This document shows, one piece after another, positions 1-9,318 of a stretch of 64,000 nucleotides of DNA. The DNA comes from Crocinitomicaceae bacterium (lineage in GTDB: Bacteria; Bacteroidota; Bacteroidia; Flavobacteriales_D; Crocinitomicaceae). The notes beneath the pieces were generated by a model that had not been told where the DNA came from, ran no database searches, and worked only from the letters and a program-made list of their open reading frames with translations. Made by a program: the position numbers and the translations under genes. Position 1 is the stretch's first letter. The number at the start of each line of letters is the position of its first letter. The stretch lies in contig JAHEMR010000002.1 in NCBI GenBank assembly GCA_024643545.1, positions 92,521 to 156,520 of the forward strand. Reading direction: 5' to 3'.

Positions 1-362
1 ACGACTCCAACATCACCATGAACTTCATCAATTACGGTGTAACCAATAATCTCATGGTCATAAAACGAAGTCTGATCTAATTCCTGTAAAAATGACTCTG
101 GAAGGTAAACAGGTTTTTTTAAAATGCGTTGGGCATCTTTTTCGCTATTGACACCTTGGAATTTCACGGCAACGAAACCTTTGGTTTTAATTTTAATGTT
201 CTCCACGAAGAAAGGCACGAGTCCTCCATCGATTTCTACGAACACAGCATCAAGCGTGGCGTATTCTGCCGGATTAGAAACGTCTAAAAACAACGAAACT
301 TCACCTTTAAATCCGTGAAGTTTCGCTATTATTCCTAAATAAAAACAATCTTTTTTTTGCAT
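1..362 (-). CDS. rimM: Ribosome maturation factor RimM (3' end outside window)
   Basis: Reading the minus strand from an ATG at 360-362 gives MQKKDCFYLGIIAKLHGFKG and continues open to the window edge, about 120 residues. The opening, with the I-A-K-x-H-G-F-K-G motif, is the typical N-terminal RimM beta-barrel. RimM binds S19 and helps mature the 30S head. The gene starts 5 bases after the rpsP stop; the rpsP-rimM pair is a classic conserved arrangement and they are probably co-transcribed. The C-terminal PRC-barrel part is cut off by the window, so completeness cannot be judged. Confidence 0.93.
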   Translation of the reverse strand, partial: MQKKDCFYLGIIAKLHGFKGEVSLFLDVSNPAEYATLDAVFVEIDGGLVPFFVENIKIKTKGFVAVKFQGVNSEKDAQRILKKPVYLPESFLQELDQTSFYDHEIIGYTVIDEVHGDVGV

Positions 363-367
363 AAAGC

Positions 368-1039
368 TTATTCAGCTGAAGCTTCTTCTGATGCTTCAGG
401 TGCTGCTTCTTCTGCTACTGGTGCTTCTTCAGCAATTGGAGCCTCTTCAGCAACTGGAGCCTCTTCAGCAACTGGTGCTTCTTCAACAACTGGTGCTTCT
501 TCAGCAACTGGAGCCTCTTCAGCAACAACTTCTTCTGTCGCTACTTCAGCAACAACTTCTTCTTCAACTTCTTCTACAACTGGAGCGTTTTTCGCTGCAA
601 GTAAAGCTGCTTTCGCTGCGTTTGTTGCTTCTTCCGCTTGTTGACGAGCAATTTTCTCTTTCGCTGCATTTTTCACCAATCCATCAACTTTGCTCTGAAC
701 TTTTGAATCTTTTTCAGCTAACCATTTTGCAAATTTCTCTTCTACTTGCTCAGCAGTTAATGCGCCTTTTTTAACTCCATTTAAAAGGTGGTTTTTGTAC
801 AAAACACCTTTGTAAGATAAAATTGCACGAGCAGTATCCGACATTTCAGCTCCTGTTTGAACCCAATTCAAAGTTGCCTCGAAATTGATATCAATTACCG
901 CTGGATTTGCAGTTGGATTATACGTTCCTAATTTTTCGATGAATTTACCATCTCTTTTTGCACGACTATCTGCAGCAACCAAATGAAAAAATGGTTTGCC
1001 TTTCTTACCGTGTCTCTGTAATCTGATTCTTGTTGCCAT
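368..1039 (-). CDS. rpsP: 30S ribosomal protein S16 with long Ala/Glu/Pro-rich tail
   Basis: Residues 1-80 are a normal S16 (MATRIRLQRHGKKGKPFFHL, then the GTYNP motif), a small-subunit assembly protein. The whole protein is 223 residues, against about 80 in E. coli. Residues 95-150 look like a charged, Ala-rich helix, and residues 174-212 are six hexapeptides of the type EEAP(V/I)(A/V). The tail is acidic, low in complexity and probably disordered. C-terminal extensions on S16 are common in Bacteroidota; the repeat number here looks variable by nature. A TATCTTTG -7 box at 1094-1101 precedes the gene. Confidence 0.97.
   Translation of the reverse strand: MATRIRLQRHGKKGKPFFHLVAADSRAKRDGKFIEKLGTYNPTANPAVIDINFEATLNWVQTGAEMSDTARAILSYKGVLYKNHLLNGVKKGALTAEQVEEKFAKWLAEKDSKVQSKVDGLVKNAAKEKIARQQAEEATNAAKAALLAAKNAPVVEEVEEEVVAEVATEEVVAEEAPVAEEAPVVEEAPVAEEAPVAEEAPIAEEAPVAEEAAPEASEEASAE
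400..520 (-). repeat. In-frame 18-bp tandem repeat in rpsP
   Basis: Six in-frame copies of an 18-base unit encode EEAPVA-type hexapeptides in the S16 tail (residues 174-212). The copies differ mainly at third positions and in one Val/Ile and one Val/Ala exchange, so the unit has been duplicated and has since drifted. Confidence 0.85.
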
Positions 1040-1093
1040 AATGTTTTACAATTTGAGGTACGAAACCTACGTTTATAAATGAATTTGAAGGTG

Positions 1094-1101
1094 CAAAGAT
1101 A
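1094..1101 (-). promoter_or_regulatory. Bacteroidota -7 box upstream of rpsP
   Basis: On the minus strand TATCTTTG matches TAnnTTTG exactly. Transcription would start about 45-50 bases before the rpsP ATG. I see no clear TTG at -33. Confidence 0.55.
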
Positions 1102-1140
1102 CAAAGGTTTTTTTGAATTCCTACATATCATATAAAGATT

Positions 1141-2532
1141 CTACTTCCCTTTGGCTTTTACGACAATAATTAGTGTATAGAACATGATTTTTATGTCCAG
1201 AGCCAAGCTTCTATTTTTGAGGTAAATCAAGTCAAATTTCATGCGTTGCAACATTTGATCGACATTCTCAGCGTACCCATATTTGACTTGTCCCCAAGAG
1301 GTAATTCCGGGACGAACTTTTGTTAAGTGAATGTATTGCGGTTCTACTTGTACAATTTGATCGATGTAAAACTGGCGTTCTGGTCTAGGACCAACAAGGG
1401 ACATTTGTCCGAGAAGTACATTTACAAATTGTGGAAATTCATCCAATCTCGTTTTTCGCATAAAGCGACCAATAGGTGTAATTCTAGGGTCTCCCTCTGA
1501 AGACAACTGTGGACCTTGTTTTTCGGAGTCCACATACATGGTTCGAAATTTAATGATTCGAAATACTTTCCCGTTAATCCCAACTCTATCTTGCAAGAAA
1601 AATATTGGTCCTGGAGAAGACAGCTTGACAGCCAATGCGGAAAAAATATAGAATGGAATCAAACAAATAACAGCTATAAGCGAAAAAAGAATATCCATTA
1701 ATCGTTTAACCGCTTGTTGCCAAAAAGGCATCGCATCCGGAATGATTTCAATCAATAATGCACCATAGATGTTTGTCATTTCCACCGACCCGGATAGAAT
1801 CGCGTACATATCTGGAAGTAACTTAATGCGTATCCGCCCATTATCGACCCTGGAAATGATATCTTTCAATCGATTGTGATCCGAACTTTCCACGGCTAAA
1901 ATGACTTCCTCTACATCGTATTCACTCAACACTTCTTCAAGGTTTGTAGCATGACCGAGGTACGGAATAACACCATTAAGCAGCGTATCTTTTCCATTCA
2001 CATTTACATATCCAATAAAAGAATTGGTGTTTTGCTGTTGCTGAATAAGTTCATTGTAAATTTCCACTGCCTTTTCATTACCTCCAATAATTATGGTTTT
2101 AAATCCATGTCCGTTACTCCGAATGAAACGAATGAGTAAGGTGTTGAAAATCAACCTTGGAATTACCGCAATAAAAAAATGCAATCCAAACAAAAAGAAA
2201 ATAGATCGATAGAAATTCTGGTATGACTTCACATCATCATCGATCAATAGTGTAAAGAAAAGAATAATTGTTCCAAAAAAAGAGGCAACCAAAGTCAAGT
2301 TGACCATTTGCAATCGGAATATTCTACGGATGTCTTGGTACGTTCCTTGGATAAAATAAAAAAAGATCCAAAACAACGGGACAAATGTAAGTCCTAAATA
2401 AAATTTCAAATCCGCATTAAATGCTTGACCTTCAATTTGAGTTTTACGTAAATAGAAAAATACACCCCATGCTGCCGCTGCGAACACGTAATCGATAAAC
2501 ACCAACAAAGAAGCCCAAAAACGATCTTTCAT
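1141..2532 (-). CDS. Exopolysaccharide polyprenyl-phosphate sugar-phosphate transferase
   Basis: A 463-residue membrane protein of the WcaJ/WbaP type. It moves a sugar-1-phosphate onto undecaprenyl phosphate, the first step of surface polysaccharide assembly. About four N-terminal membrane helices are followed by a Rossmann-like CoA_binding_3 segment, a fifth helix (near MDILFSLIAVICLIPFYIF) and the C-terminal sugar transferase domain. That domain shows KFRTMYVDSE, RLDEFPQ and LVGPRPE motifs. I prefer the ATG at 2530-2532, one base after the upstream stop, over an in-frame ATG at 2562 that would overlap the upstream gene by 29 bases. It is the last gene of a probable three-gene operon. Confidence 0.93.
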   Translation of the reverse strand: MKDRFWASLLVFIDYVFAAAAWGVFFYLRKTQIEGQAFNADLKFYLGLTFVPLFWIFFYFIQGTYQDIRRIFRLQMVNLTLVASFFGTIILFFTLLIDDDVKSYQNFYRSIFFLFGLHFFIAVIPRLIFNTLLIRFIRSNGHGFKTIIIGGNEKAVEIYNELIQQQQNTNSFIGYVNVNGKDTLLNGVIPYLGHATNLEEVLSEYDVEEVILAVESSDHNRLKDIISRVDNGRIRIKLLPDMYAILSGSVEMTNIYGALLIEIIPDAMPFWQQAVKRLMDILFSLIAVICLIPFYIFSALAVKLSSPGPIFFLQDRVGINGKVFRIIKFRTMYVDSEKQGPQLSSEGDPRITPIGRFMRKTRLDEFPQFVNVLLGQMSLVGPRPERQFYIDQIVQVEPQYIHLTKVRPGITSWGQVKYGYAENVDQMLQRMKFDLIYLKNRSLALDIKIMFYTLIIVVKAKGK

Positions 2533-2533
2533 G

Positions 2534-3397
2534 TTACTTATAAACGATTTTAATGTTATCAATGCAGATAAACGTTTCCGTTTGTAAGGAATCTAAATTT
2601 GCTTTGAAGGTTTGAATAAAATTTGATCCATTCGCTGAATTACCGATTAATTCAGTCAATTCAATGTACATTTTTTTCCATTTAACAGAACTAAAAGGCT
2701 GATGGTTAAATCCTGTATTATCCTGGTAAACATTCCCATTGGTTCCAATCGCCAAGAATCCTTGAACGAACGAATTGGTATTGTAATAATCAACTTCCAG
2801 GAAACATGCTTTATTTTTCGGAATGGCTAATTGATCAATTGTATTCGCTACCCAAATCGAATCGGTGGTATTTAAAATTACCTTTCCATAATTAAATCCA
2901 TTGAAGGGTGTTAGATTTTCACTGGTAGTAAACAAACTTGCTAAACTTGTATTTGGATCATCCTGAATTTTAATGGATGCATCTTCGAAGTCTTCAATCC
3001 AAAAATGTAAATTGTTGACATAACTTGTAATTGGATTTACGGTCAACGTTTGATCTTTGATCAACTGTGAATTTATTTCGTAAACGTTCATGAATGGATA
3101 AATCTTTTTATCCGTCGCTATTCCATTGTTCCTAACAGCAGGGAAAATCTTAATGTTTACATTGCCTTCCTTTAAAATGGGAATTTTGAAAGGTGTTTGA
3201 AAACAGCCAACCATTTGATCGTCAATATACAACCAAACATCACGAAAATCTTCCGTCAATTGTCCTTCGGCGCCCGAAAGAGAAGGATTGGAAACCAAAA
3301 CGAAAGGGTTAACTTCTATCCATGAAGGATTGGGATTATTCTTAATACATGCGGATAGCACACCTACTAAAACAAAGTACAATAAAACTCTCATCAT
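2534..3397 (-). CDS. Hypothetical lipoprotein
   Basis: A 287-residue protein with a lipoprotein signal (hydrophobic stretch, then LSAC, Cys17), so probably anchored to the outer membrane. The body is rich in Asn, Thr and aromatic residues and looks mostly beta-stranded; I recognise no named family. It sits 33 bases after an oxidoreductase gene and 1 base before the sugar-phosphate transferase start, so it is likely co-expressed with polysaccharide genes. A role in capsule or exopolysaccharide export is possible but unproven. Confidence 0.8.
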   Translation of the reverse strand: MMRVLLYFVLVGVLSACIKNNPNPSWIEVNPFVLVSNPSLSGAEGQLTEDFRDVWLYIDDQMVGCFQTPFKIPILKEGNVNIKIFPAVRNNGIATDKKIYPFMNVYEINSQLIKDQTLTVNPITSYVNNLHFWIEDFEDASIKIQDDPNTSLASLFTTSENLTPFNGFNYGKVILNTTDSIWVANTIDQLAIPKNKACFLEVDYYNTNSFVQGFLAIGTNGNVYQDNTGFNHQPFSSVKWKKMYIELTELIGNSANGSNFIQTFKANLDSLQTETFICIDNIKIVYK

Positions 3398-3430
3398 TTC
3401 GTTAACGTATTTTTTTCGGTTTTATTTTAT

Positions 3431-4357
3431 TCAATAACTTGAGTCCTGAATTTGATCAGAAATTAATTCGGCAATTTGCAAGGCGCGATGGGCATCCTCA
3501 AGACTTACCGTAGGTTTTTTACCCTCTTGAATGGACAGTGCAAATGAACTTAGTTCACGTTTTATCGCATTTAGATCATCAACAGGAATGGCATCTGATT
3601 TCATTTGAATATTTTGCGGCGAAATTTGGACAATAGTTGCTTCTTTATTTAAATAATCAATACTAACTTGTCTATCCGCCATTAAAAAAGACGTCTTTCT
3701 TTCTCGTGCATCCGAAACTCTTGAAGCGGTAATATTTGCCATGCAACCATTCTCAAATTCCAATCGAACCGAGGCAAAATCAATCGAATCACTTAGCACT
3801 TTCATTCCAAAGGAAGCCATTTTTTTCACATTTGAATTTATTACTTTCAAAGCGATATCGATGTCATGTATCATTAAATCATAGACAACAGAAACATCCG
3901 TTCCTCTTTTTTGAAAAGGCGCCATACGACGAGACTCTATAAATAAAGGTTGCTCAATAAATGGTGTGGCAGCCAACAAAGCAGGATTAAATCGTTCCAC
4001 ATGTCCTACCTGAACCACCACTGCTGCTTCTTGTGCGTAACGCAATAATTTTTTAGACTCCTCAGAGGTCAGGCAAACCGGCTTCTCTATGAAAACATGT
4101 TTGCCGTTTTTGAGTGCTTGAACGGCAATGGAAAAATGGGAGTTTGTTGGACTCGCAATCAGCAATGCATCAACAGACTGAATTAAGTCTTCTAAATGAG
4201 GAAAAAAGTTTAACTTAAATTCTTCCTCTACCTCTTTAACCTTAGAAATATCCGTATCGAAAAAACCACGAAGGTCAAAATCCATGGACATTTCGAGCAA
4301 ATTCTTCACATGTATTTTTCCAAGGTGACCAGTACCAACAACGCCTATTTTCAACAT
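3431..4357 (-). CDS. Gfo/Idh/MocA family NAD(P)-dependent oxidoreductase
   Basis: A 308-residue two-domain oxidoreductase. The N-terminal Rossmann fold begins KIGVVGTGHLGKIH; the catalytic EKP motif (HVFIEKPVCLT) and GHVERFNPA follow. GHVERFNP is typical of the branch that includes UDP-GlcNAc 3-dehydrogenases of the GnnA type, so a nucleotide-sugar substrate is plausible. Its neighbours (lipoprotein, sugar-phosphate transferase) fit surface glycan synthesis. No aminotransferase partner is nearby, so the substrate is not settled. A 7-of-8 match to the -7 box lies at 4366-4373, between the rplT terminator and this start. Confidence 0.88.
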   Translation of the reverse strand: MLKIGVVGTGHLGKIHVKNLLEMSMDFDLRGFFDTDISKVKEVEEEFKLNFFPHLEDLIQSVDALLIASPTNSHFSIAVQALKNGKHVFIEKPVCLTSEESKKLLRYAQEAAVVVQVGHVERFNPALLAATPFIEQPLFIESRRMAPFQKRGTDVSVVYDLMIHDIDIALKVINSNVKKMASFGMKVLSDSIDFASVRLEFENGCMANITASRVSDARERKTSFLMADRQVSIDYLNKEATIVQISPQNIQMKSDAIPVDDLNAIKRELSSFALSIQEGKKPTVSLEDAHRALQIAELISDQIQDSSY

Positions 4358-4380
4358 AACGGAAACAAAAGGATTAAAAA

Positions 4381-4410
4381 AAAGCCATTAATCGTAGGAC
4401 TAATGGCTTT
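4381..4410 (-). terminator. Rho-independent terminator after rplT
   Basis: A perfect 10-bp stem (AAAGCCATTA / TAATGGCTTT) with a 10-base loop. On the minus strand the stem is followed by a run of T, as expected for an intrinsic terminator ending the thrS-infC-rpmI-rplT transcript. Confidence 0.9.
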
Positions 4411-4430
4411 AAGCTGATATAAATTTAATT

Positions 4431-4778
4431 TTATTTTTTTACAGAATCAACAACAGCTTTGAAAGCCTCAGGGTGGTTCATCGCTAAATCCGCAAGTACT
4501 TTACGATTTAATTCGATTCCACTTTTGTGAACTGCTCCCATAAATTGAGAATAACTCATACCGTGAAGGCGTGCACCTGCATTGATACGTGTAATCCATA
4601 ATGAACGGAAATTTCTTTTCTTTTGTTTACGACCTGAATATGCATAAAGCATACCTTTTTCGATAGCATTTTTAGCTACGGTCCAAACATTTTTTCTTCT
4701 TCCAAAGTAACCTTTGGCTAGTTTCATCAAGTTTTTTCTTCTTGCTCTTGATGCAACGTGATTTACTGATCTTGGCAT
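4431..4778 (-). CDS. rplT: 50S ribosomal protein L20
   Basis: 115 residues, normal length. It begins [32 protein letters not shown], the basic N-terminal arm of L20, and ends with the globular domain ([25 protein letters not shown]). L20 is an early 23S rRNA-binding assembly protein and in other bacteria represses its own operon. It is the last gene of the thrS-infC-rpmI-rplT group and is followed by a strong terminator. The 88-base gap to rpmI shows no obvious structure. Confidence 0.98.
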   Translation of the reverse strand: MPRSVNHVASRARRKNLMKLAKGYFGRRKNVWTVAKNAIEKGMLYAYSGRKQKKRNFRSLWITRINAGARLHGMSYSQFMGAVHKSGIELNRKVLADLAMNHPEAFKAVVDSVKK

Positions 4779-4866
4779 AATTTTACGTTTTTTGATAAAG
4801 AGTGCTTCAACATTGAAGGCTTAGTTACTCGTTACCGGGTTAAACAATTTACAAACCAACTAAGGA

Positions 4867-5064
4867 CTATTTCATACATAATTGCAACTTCACATTTGAA
4901 AGATCGGCACTATGTACCAAACCTGCATGTGTTAAGTTACGCTTACGTTTCGTAGCCTTCTTAGTTAAAATGTGGCTTTTAAAAGCGTGTTTACGCTTGA
5001 TTTTTCCACTTCCAGTGATGGTGAATCTCTTCTTTGCACTGGATTTTGTTTTCATTTTAGGCAT
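4867..5064 (-). CDS. rpmI: 50S ribosomal protein L35
   Basis: 65 residues, the normal L35 size, beginning [31 protein letters not shown], which is diagnostic. It lies between infC and rplT in the universal order. It is 40 bases downstream of infC and co-transcribed. Confidence 0.98.
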   Translation of the reverse strand: MPKMKTKSSAKKRFTITGSGKIKRKHAFKSHILTKKATKRKRNLTHAGLVHSADLSNVKLQLCMK

Positions 5065-5104
5065 TACTACTTTTTTTAAAAGTTAAACATCTATATCAGC
5101 TTCA

Positions 5105-5650
5105 TTATTTCTTTTTCGAGTTGATCATTAAGATCATCTTTTTTCCTTCCAATTTTGGCAGCTGTTCAATAACACCAAAATCAGCTAATTCTTGTGCAAA
5201 CTTCAATAAAAGAATTTCACCGCGGTCTTTAAAAACGATGGTTCTTCCTCTAAAGAAAACATAGGCTTTCACTTTACTTCCCTCCTCCAAAAACTTTTTA
5301 GCGTGAGCTAATTTGAATTGGAAATCGTGATCATCTGTATTCGGTCCAAAACGAATCTCTTTTACGACGATTTTGCTTTGTTTTGCTTTTAATTCTTTTT
5401 GTTTACGCTTCTGGTTGTAAAGGAACTTTTTATAGTCCATTATCTTACAAACAGGCGGCTTTGCATTCGGAGAAATCTCCACCAAATCCATTTCTTGTTC
5501 TTCCGCCAGAGCAATACCTCTAGAAACGGACATTACTTGAGGCTCTTCACCTTCAATCACTAAACGAATTTCAGCAGCGACAATTTTGTCATTGATTCTG
5601 TGTTGCGCTTCAACTTCTCTTTTTACAAACGGTCTCGAATTTCTTCTCAT
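5105..5650 (-). CDS. infC: Translation initiation factor IF-3
   Basis: 181 residues. The N-terminal domain holds [15 protein letters not shown], the linker is the lysine-rich [17 protein letters not shown], and the C-terminal domain contains [30 protein letters not shown]-3 binds the 30S platform and checks the start codon. Unlike E. coli, which uses AUU, this gene starts with ATG, so AUU-type autoregulation is not indicated. It is 16 bases after thrS. Confidence 0.98.
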   Translation of the reverse strand: MRRNSRPFVKREVEAQHRINDKIVAAEIRLVIEGEEPQVMSVSRGIALAEEQEMDLVEISPNAKPPVCKIMDYKKFLYNQKRKQKELKAKQSKIVVKEIRFGPNTDDHDFQFKLAHAKKFLEEGSKVKAYVFFRGRTIVFKDRGEILLLKFAQELADFGVIEQLPKLEGKKMILMINSKKK

Positions 5651-5666
5651 TCAATAATTTAAATAC

Positions 5667-7601
5667 TTATGACAATTCCGTGGCGATTGCTTCTTGCACC
5701 ATTGCAACAAACGCCTCTTGGGTAACTGATCCGTGATCTCCGTGTCCTCTTTGTCTTACTGATACTTGGTTTGACTCAAACTCTTTCTCTCCAACAATTA
5801 ACATAAATGGCACTTTAGCCAATTCAGCATCACGTATTTTCTTACCAATTTTTTCATTTCGGTCGTCAACAAGTCCGCGAATATCGTAATTATTTAGGAA
5901 TTCTAAAACTTTTTCTGCGTACTCGTTGTATTTATCTGAAATTGGGAGGACAATAAATTGCTCCGTTGACAACCAAAGTGGGAAGTCTCCGGCACAGTGT
6001 TCCAACAATACAGCAACGAATCTTTCCATTGATCCAAAAGGCGCTCGGTGAATCATTACGGGACGATGTTTTTGATTATCGGCTCCAACATACTCCAAGT
6101 CAAAGCGTTCAGGTAAATTGTAATCCACTTGAATGGTACCTAATTGCCATTCTCTACCAAGTGCATCTTGCACCATGAAATCTAATTTCGGTCCGTAAAA
6201 TGCTGCTTCACCATATTCAACGACAGTTGGCAATTCTTTTTCGGCCGCTGCTTCAATAATTGCTTGTTCTGCTTTCACCCAATTTTCCTCTGAACCGATG
6301 TACTTTTCACGGTTCACTTTGTCTCTCAAAGAAATTTGTGCTTTAAAATTATGGAAGTTTAATGTTTTCAGTACGTAAAGTACGATGTCAATCACATTTT
6401 TAAACTCATCCTTCACTTGTTCCTGCGTACAGAAAATGTGAGCATCATCCTGCGTGAACCCACGAACTCTTGTCAGACCGTGTAATTCTCCTGATTGCTC
6501 ATAGCGATACACCGTTCCAAACTCCGCAAATCGTGCAGGTAAATCTTTGTATGAACGTGGTTTCGCTCTAAAAATCTCACAGTGATGCGGGCAATTCATT
6601 GGTTTTAAATAGAACTCTTCATTTGGATCTGGAGTACGAATTGGCTGAAAAGAATCCGCTCCATATTTCTCGTAATGACCTGATGTCACATACAATTCTT
6701 TGTTTCCAATATGTGGCGTAATCACCTGTTGGTATCCAGCTTTCCTTTGTGCTTTTTTCAAAAAATTCTCCAAACGTTCGCGCAAAGCAGCTCCTTTTGG
6801 CAACCACATTGGCAACCCTTGTCCAACTTTTTGAGAAAAAGTAAACAATTCCAACTCTTTCCCTAATTTTCTATGATCTCGGCGTTTCGCCTCTTCCAAC
6901 TTCTCTAAATGCTCTGTTAATTCAGATTGCTTTGGAAAGGTAACACCATAAATGCGTGTCAATTGTTTGTTCTTCTCATCACCTCTCCAGTATGCTCCAG
7001 CAATCGCTGTTAATTTTACTGCTTTGATGAATCCAGTATCTGGAATGTGTGGGCCACGACATAAGTCCGTGAAATTTCCTTGCGTGTAAAACGTAATGGT
7101 TCCATCTTCCAATTCAGATAACAATTCCAACTTGTATGGATCTTGCTTTTCCGTGAAATATGCAATCGCATCAGCTTTAGAAATTTCTTGTCGAATGAAT
7201 GGATTTTTCGCTTTCGCTAATTCCTTCATTTTTTGCTCAATTTTCTCTAAATCCTTTTCGGAAATGGTATGATCCATGAAGTCTACATCGTAATAGAATC
7301 CATTGTTAACGGGAGGACCGATTGCTAGTTTAACGCCAGGGAAATGAAATTCCAACGCTTCAGCCATTAAATGGGCAGATGAATGCCACATGGTAGATTT
7401 ACCATCGGTATCGTTCCATGTCAATAATTGTAATTCACAATTTTCATTGATCGGAAGGACTGCATCCTTCACTTGTCCATTGACACGTGCTGCTAATACA
7501 TTACGCGCCAATCCTTCGGAAATAGACATTGCGATTTGCAATGCAGAAGTTCCCTTCTCATATTCCCTGATTGTTCCATCTGGAAAAGTAACCTGAATCA
7601 T
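5667..7601 (-). CDS. thrS: Threonine-tRNA ligase
   Basis: 644 residues with the full bacterial domain order: TGS domain (residues 1-60), editing domain with the [10 protein letters not shown] zinc-binding His motif near residue 75, class II catalytic core (motif 2 [28 protein letters not shown]; the KPMNCPHHC zinc Cys) and the anticodon-binding domain at the C-terminus. It charges tRNA-Thr and edits Ser-tRNA-Thr. It is the first gene of the thrS-infC-rpmI-rplT operon, with a good promoter at 7626-7653. Confidence 0.98.
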   Translation of the reverse strand: MIQVTFPDGTIREYEKGTSALQIAMSISEGLARNVLAARVNGQVKDAVLPINENCELQLLTWNDTDGKSTMWHSSAHLMAEALEFHFPGVKLAIGPPVNNGFYYDVDFMDHTISEKDLEKIEQKMKELAKAKNPFIRQEISKADAIAYFTEKQDPYKLELLSELEDGTITFYTQGNFTDLCRGPHIPDTGFIKAVKLTAIAGAYWRGDEKNKQLTRIYGVTFPKQSELTEHLEKLEEAKRRDHRKLGKELELFTFSQKVGQGLPMWLPKGAALRERLENFLKKAQRKAGYQQVITPHIGNKELYVTSGHYEKYGADSFQPIRTPDPNEEFYLKPMNCPHHCEIFRAKPRSYKDLPARFAEFGTVYRYEQSGELHGLTRVRGFTQDDAHIFCTQEQVKDEFKNVIDIVLYVLKTLNFHNFKAQISLRDKVNREKYIGSEENWVKAEQAIIEAAAEKELPTVVEYGEAAFYGPKLDFMVQDALGREWQLGTIQVDYNLPERFDLEYVGADNQKHRPVMIHRAPFGSMERFVAVLLEHCAGDFPLWLSTEQFIVLPISDKYNEYAEKVLEFLNNYDIRGLVDDRNEKIGKKIRDAELAKVPFMLIVGEKEFESNQVSVRQRGHGDHGSVTQEAFVAMVQEAIATELS

Positions 7602-7625
7602 CTGTTCTTATCGTATTTTGAAGTG

Positions 7626-7653
7626 CAAAGATAATAATATCCACGGGAATCAA
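7626..7653 (-). promoter_or_regulatory. Promoter of the thrS operon
   Basis: On the minus strand there is a TTG at 7651-7653, a 17-base spacer and TATCTTTG at 7626-7633, an exact match to the Bacteroidota -33/-7 pattern. The transcript would begin about 20 bases before the thrS ATG. Confidence 0.7.
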
Positions 7654-7660
7654 GAAGGAA

Positions 7661-8476
7661 TCAAGCCTTACTATTTGGATCTGATAAGTGAATGAGAATT
7701 TGTTGAATATCTTTTTGCAGATTTCTGAACGAAGCACCTACCCCTTCTGCATCGAGTTGAACATCGGGAATCTCTTTTGAGATGTAGGAAACAAATCGCC
7801 AAACCTCTAAAATATTTTCAACTGATACCGTGTACGGCTCGTAACTTGGATTCGATGAAACCAATAGAAATTGCTGCGCTTCTTTCAACTGATTGAACAC
7901 ATATTTAAAGACAATTCCATCATTATTCGTCACGATCACACAAGGTGAATTCGAAGGCAAACTCAACCAATCTTGCACAAACTCACCAACAACATAAGAA
8001 CCATGTGAAACCGGTGGCATAGAATCTCCCGAAATTGGAAATGCTCTATACTTTCTGTTTTTTGATAAAAAAGGCAATTTGAGTGTCGGTAAATCGCGCA
8101 TAAACTCGGGATCTGCATAACCAGCAACATAACCCGCTCGAACTTTTTCCGGAATCAATTCCACTTCTTCTTCGTTATCGGCATTTACAACGGTAGTCAA
8201 AATACGCAGGTTTGTTCCTTTCGCTCCAGTCTTCCAATGATTTTCCATTGAATTCCAATCTGAATCAAGGTATTTAGAGAAGTCCTTCGCGATTAGATCG
8301 TCTAATGTCACTTTATGAAATTGAGACATCGACAATAACATTTCCAAACTAGGTTGAGCAACCTCATTCTCATATCCACTATAAGTAGATCGATTTAACC
8401 CAAGTGCTTGCGCTAATTCTTCTTGGGATTTTCCGGAACGTTTTCTGAGTAATTTTAAATTGGCCGCAATGAACAT
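7661..8476 (-). CDS. XRE-family repressor with LexA-like S24 peptidase domain
   Basis: 271 residues. An N-terminal HTH (residues 5-60; SQEELAQALGLNRSTYSGYE) is joined to a C-terminal S24 fold. The catalytic Ser152 lies in ISGDSMPP and a candidate Lys191 in GIVFKYV; an Ala118-Gly119 bond (YVAGYAD) sits 33 residues before the Ser. These spacings are very close to LexA (84/85, 119, 156), so self-cleavage is plausible. It is not next to prophage genes, so it may be a host stress regulator. A -7 box (TATTTTTG, 8495-8502) precedes it, and a TAGTA-N9-TACTA inverted repeat lies between box and start. Confidence 0.9.
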   Translation of the reverse strand: MFIAANLKLLRKRSGKSQEELAQALGLNRSTYSGYENEVAQPSLEMLLSMSQFHKVTLDDLIAKDFSKYLDSDWNSMENHWKTGAKGTNLRILTTVVNADNEEEVELIPEKVRAGYVAGYADPEFMRDLPTLKLPFLSKNRKYRAFPISGDSMPPVSHGSYVVGEFVQDWLSLPSNSPCVIVTNNDGIVFKYVFNQLKEAQQFLLVSSNPSYEPYTVSVENILEVWRFVSYISKEIPDVQLDAEGVGASFRNLQKDIQQILIHLSDPNSKA

Positions 8477-8502
8477 AGTACATATTTTATACTACAAAAA
8501 TA
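8476..8502 (-). promoter_or_regulatory. Promoter and possible operator of the XRE/S24 gene
   Basis: TATTTTTG (minus strand, 8495-8502) matches the -7 consensus, about 15 bases from the transcript start to the ATG. The inverted repeat TAGTA-N9-TACTA (8476-8494) overlaps the expected transcript start and is a possible autoregulatory site. The arms are only 5 bp, so the operator is a guess. Confidence 0.45.
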
Positions 8503-8544
8503 ACAAATTACGAATAACTCATCATTATTTTGATTAAAATATCA

Positions 8545-9318
8545 TCACTGCGAGACAAAACGGTAAGAGATGTACCCCGAAACATTTCCTGATCCGGAAT
8601 TAAACTTGGACATCCCAGCATATTTTAGTGCTTGTTCAATCATACAGGGTGTCGCTGAAGTGCTACGGTTATTATCTACAGATTTAGCGATTACACGTCC
8701 ACCATTATTTACGGTAATGTTCACAACAACGGTACCCGCAGAATTGTAACCACATGTGTATCCTGGATTTCGAACGTTCCACTTTTTATTTTCGAATGCA
8801 GTGCGTCCAGGTAAGGAGAAATCAACCATTACACTGCCAGCATATTGATTTTGACTTCCCGTTTGATTGGTGGTCGAATTAACTTTCCCTGTGTTTCCGT
8901 TATTTTTCGATTTCAAACGTTCAGCTGATTCTGATTTGATTTTCTCTCGTTCTTTTGCACCACCGAACTCATCGTAAAGACTTTGTTCAAAATCCCTTGC
9001 ACTTTGTTCTGGATTACCAGACCTGGATGAACTCGCAGCATCTTGGGACCAATCTTGTTGTGAGCGTTGTCGATTATCAGATGCGTCACGCACAATATTT
9101 CGAACGTCTCCTCCCGTTTGAAAAGCTTGAGCCTGTTCCAATGTCAACTCAACCTCCTCTGGAACTTCTTCTATGGACACCGAAAACTCATCCGCTTCTA
9201 TCGCTGTTTCTTTTCGAACTGTTGACATTTCCAAGTACACGAATACGCCCACGTAAATGGTTAAGATACCAATCAATATCTTAAAAAACTGTTCCGGATT
9301 TTTCAGTAATCTATTCAT
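8545..9318 (-). CDS. TonB/TolA-like single-helix membrane protein
   Basis: 257 residues. One membrane helix near the N-terminus (residues 12-29, KILIGILTIYVGVFVYL) is followed by a polar, Gln/Ser/Asn-rich periplasmic stretch. The ~100-residue C-terminal domain (GTVVVNITVNNGGRVIAKSV...CMIEQALKYA) resembles TonB C-terminal domains. Such proteins pass energy or contact outer-membrane partners, but no exbB or exbD is adjacent, so a true energy-transducing role is uncertain. It overlaps the WG-repeat gene by 4 bases and ends the operon that begins with the gene at 12906. Confidence 0.78.
   Translation of the reverse strand: MNRLLKNPEQFFKILIGILTIYVGVFVYLEMSTVRKETAIEADEFSVSIEEVPEEVELTLEQAQAFQTGGDVRNIVRDASDNRQRSQQDWSQDAASSSRSGNPEQSARDFEQSLYDEFGGAKEREKIKSESAERLKSKNNGNTGKVNSTTNQTGSQNQYAGSVMVDFSLPGRTAFENKKWNVRNPGYTCGYNSAGTVVVNITVNNGGRVIAKSVDNNRSTSATPCMIEQALKYAGMSKFNSGSGNVSGYISYRFVSQ

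Noticed and set aside
357..774. Long plus-strand open frames with Ser/Ala/Thr or Leu/Gln repeats
   Set aside because: They are antisense to the repetitive tail of rpsP; low-complexity DNA stays open in several frames. The minus-strand S16 is certain.
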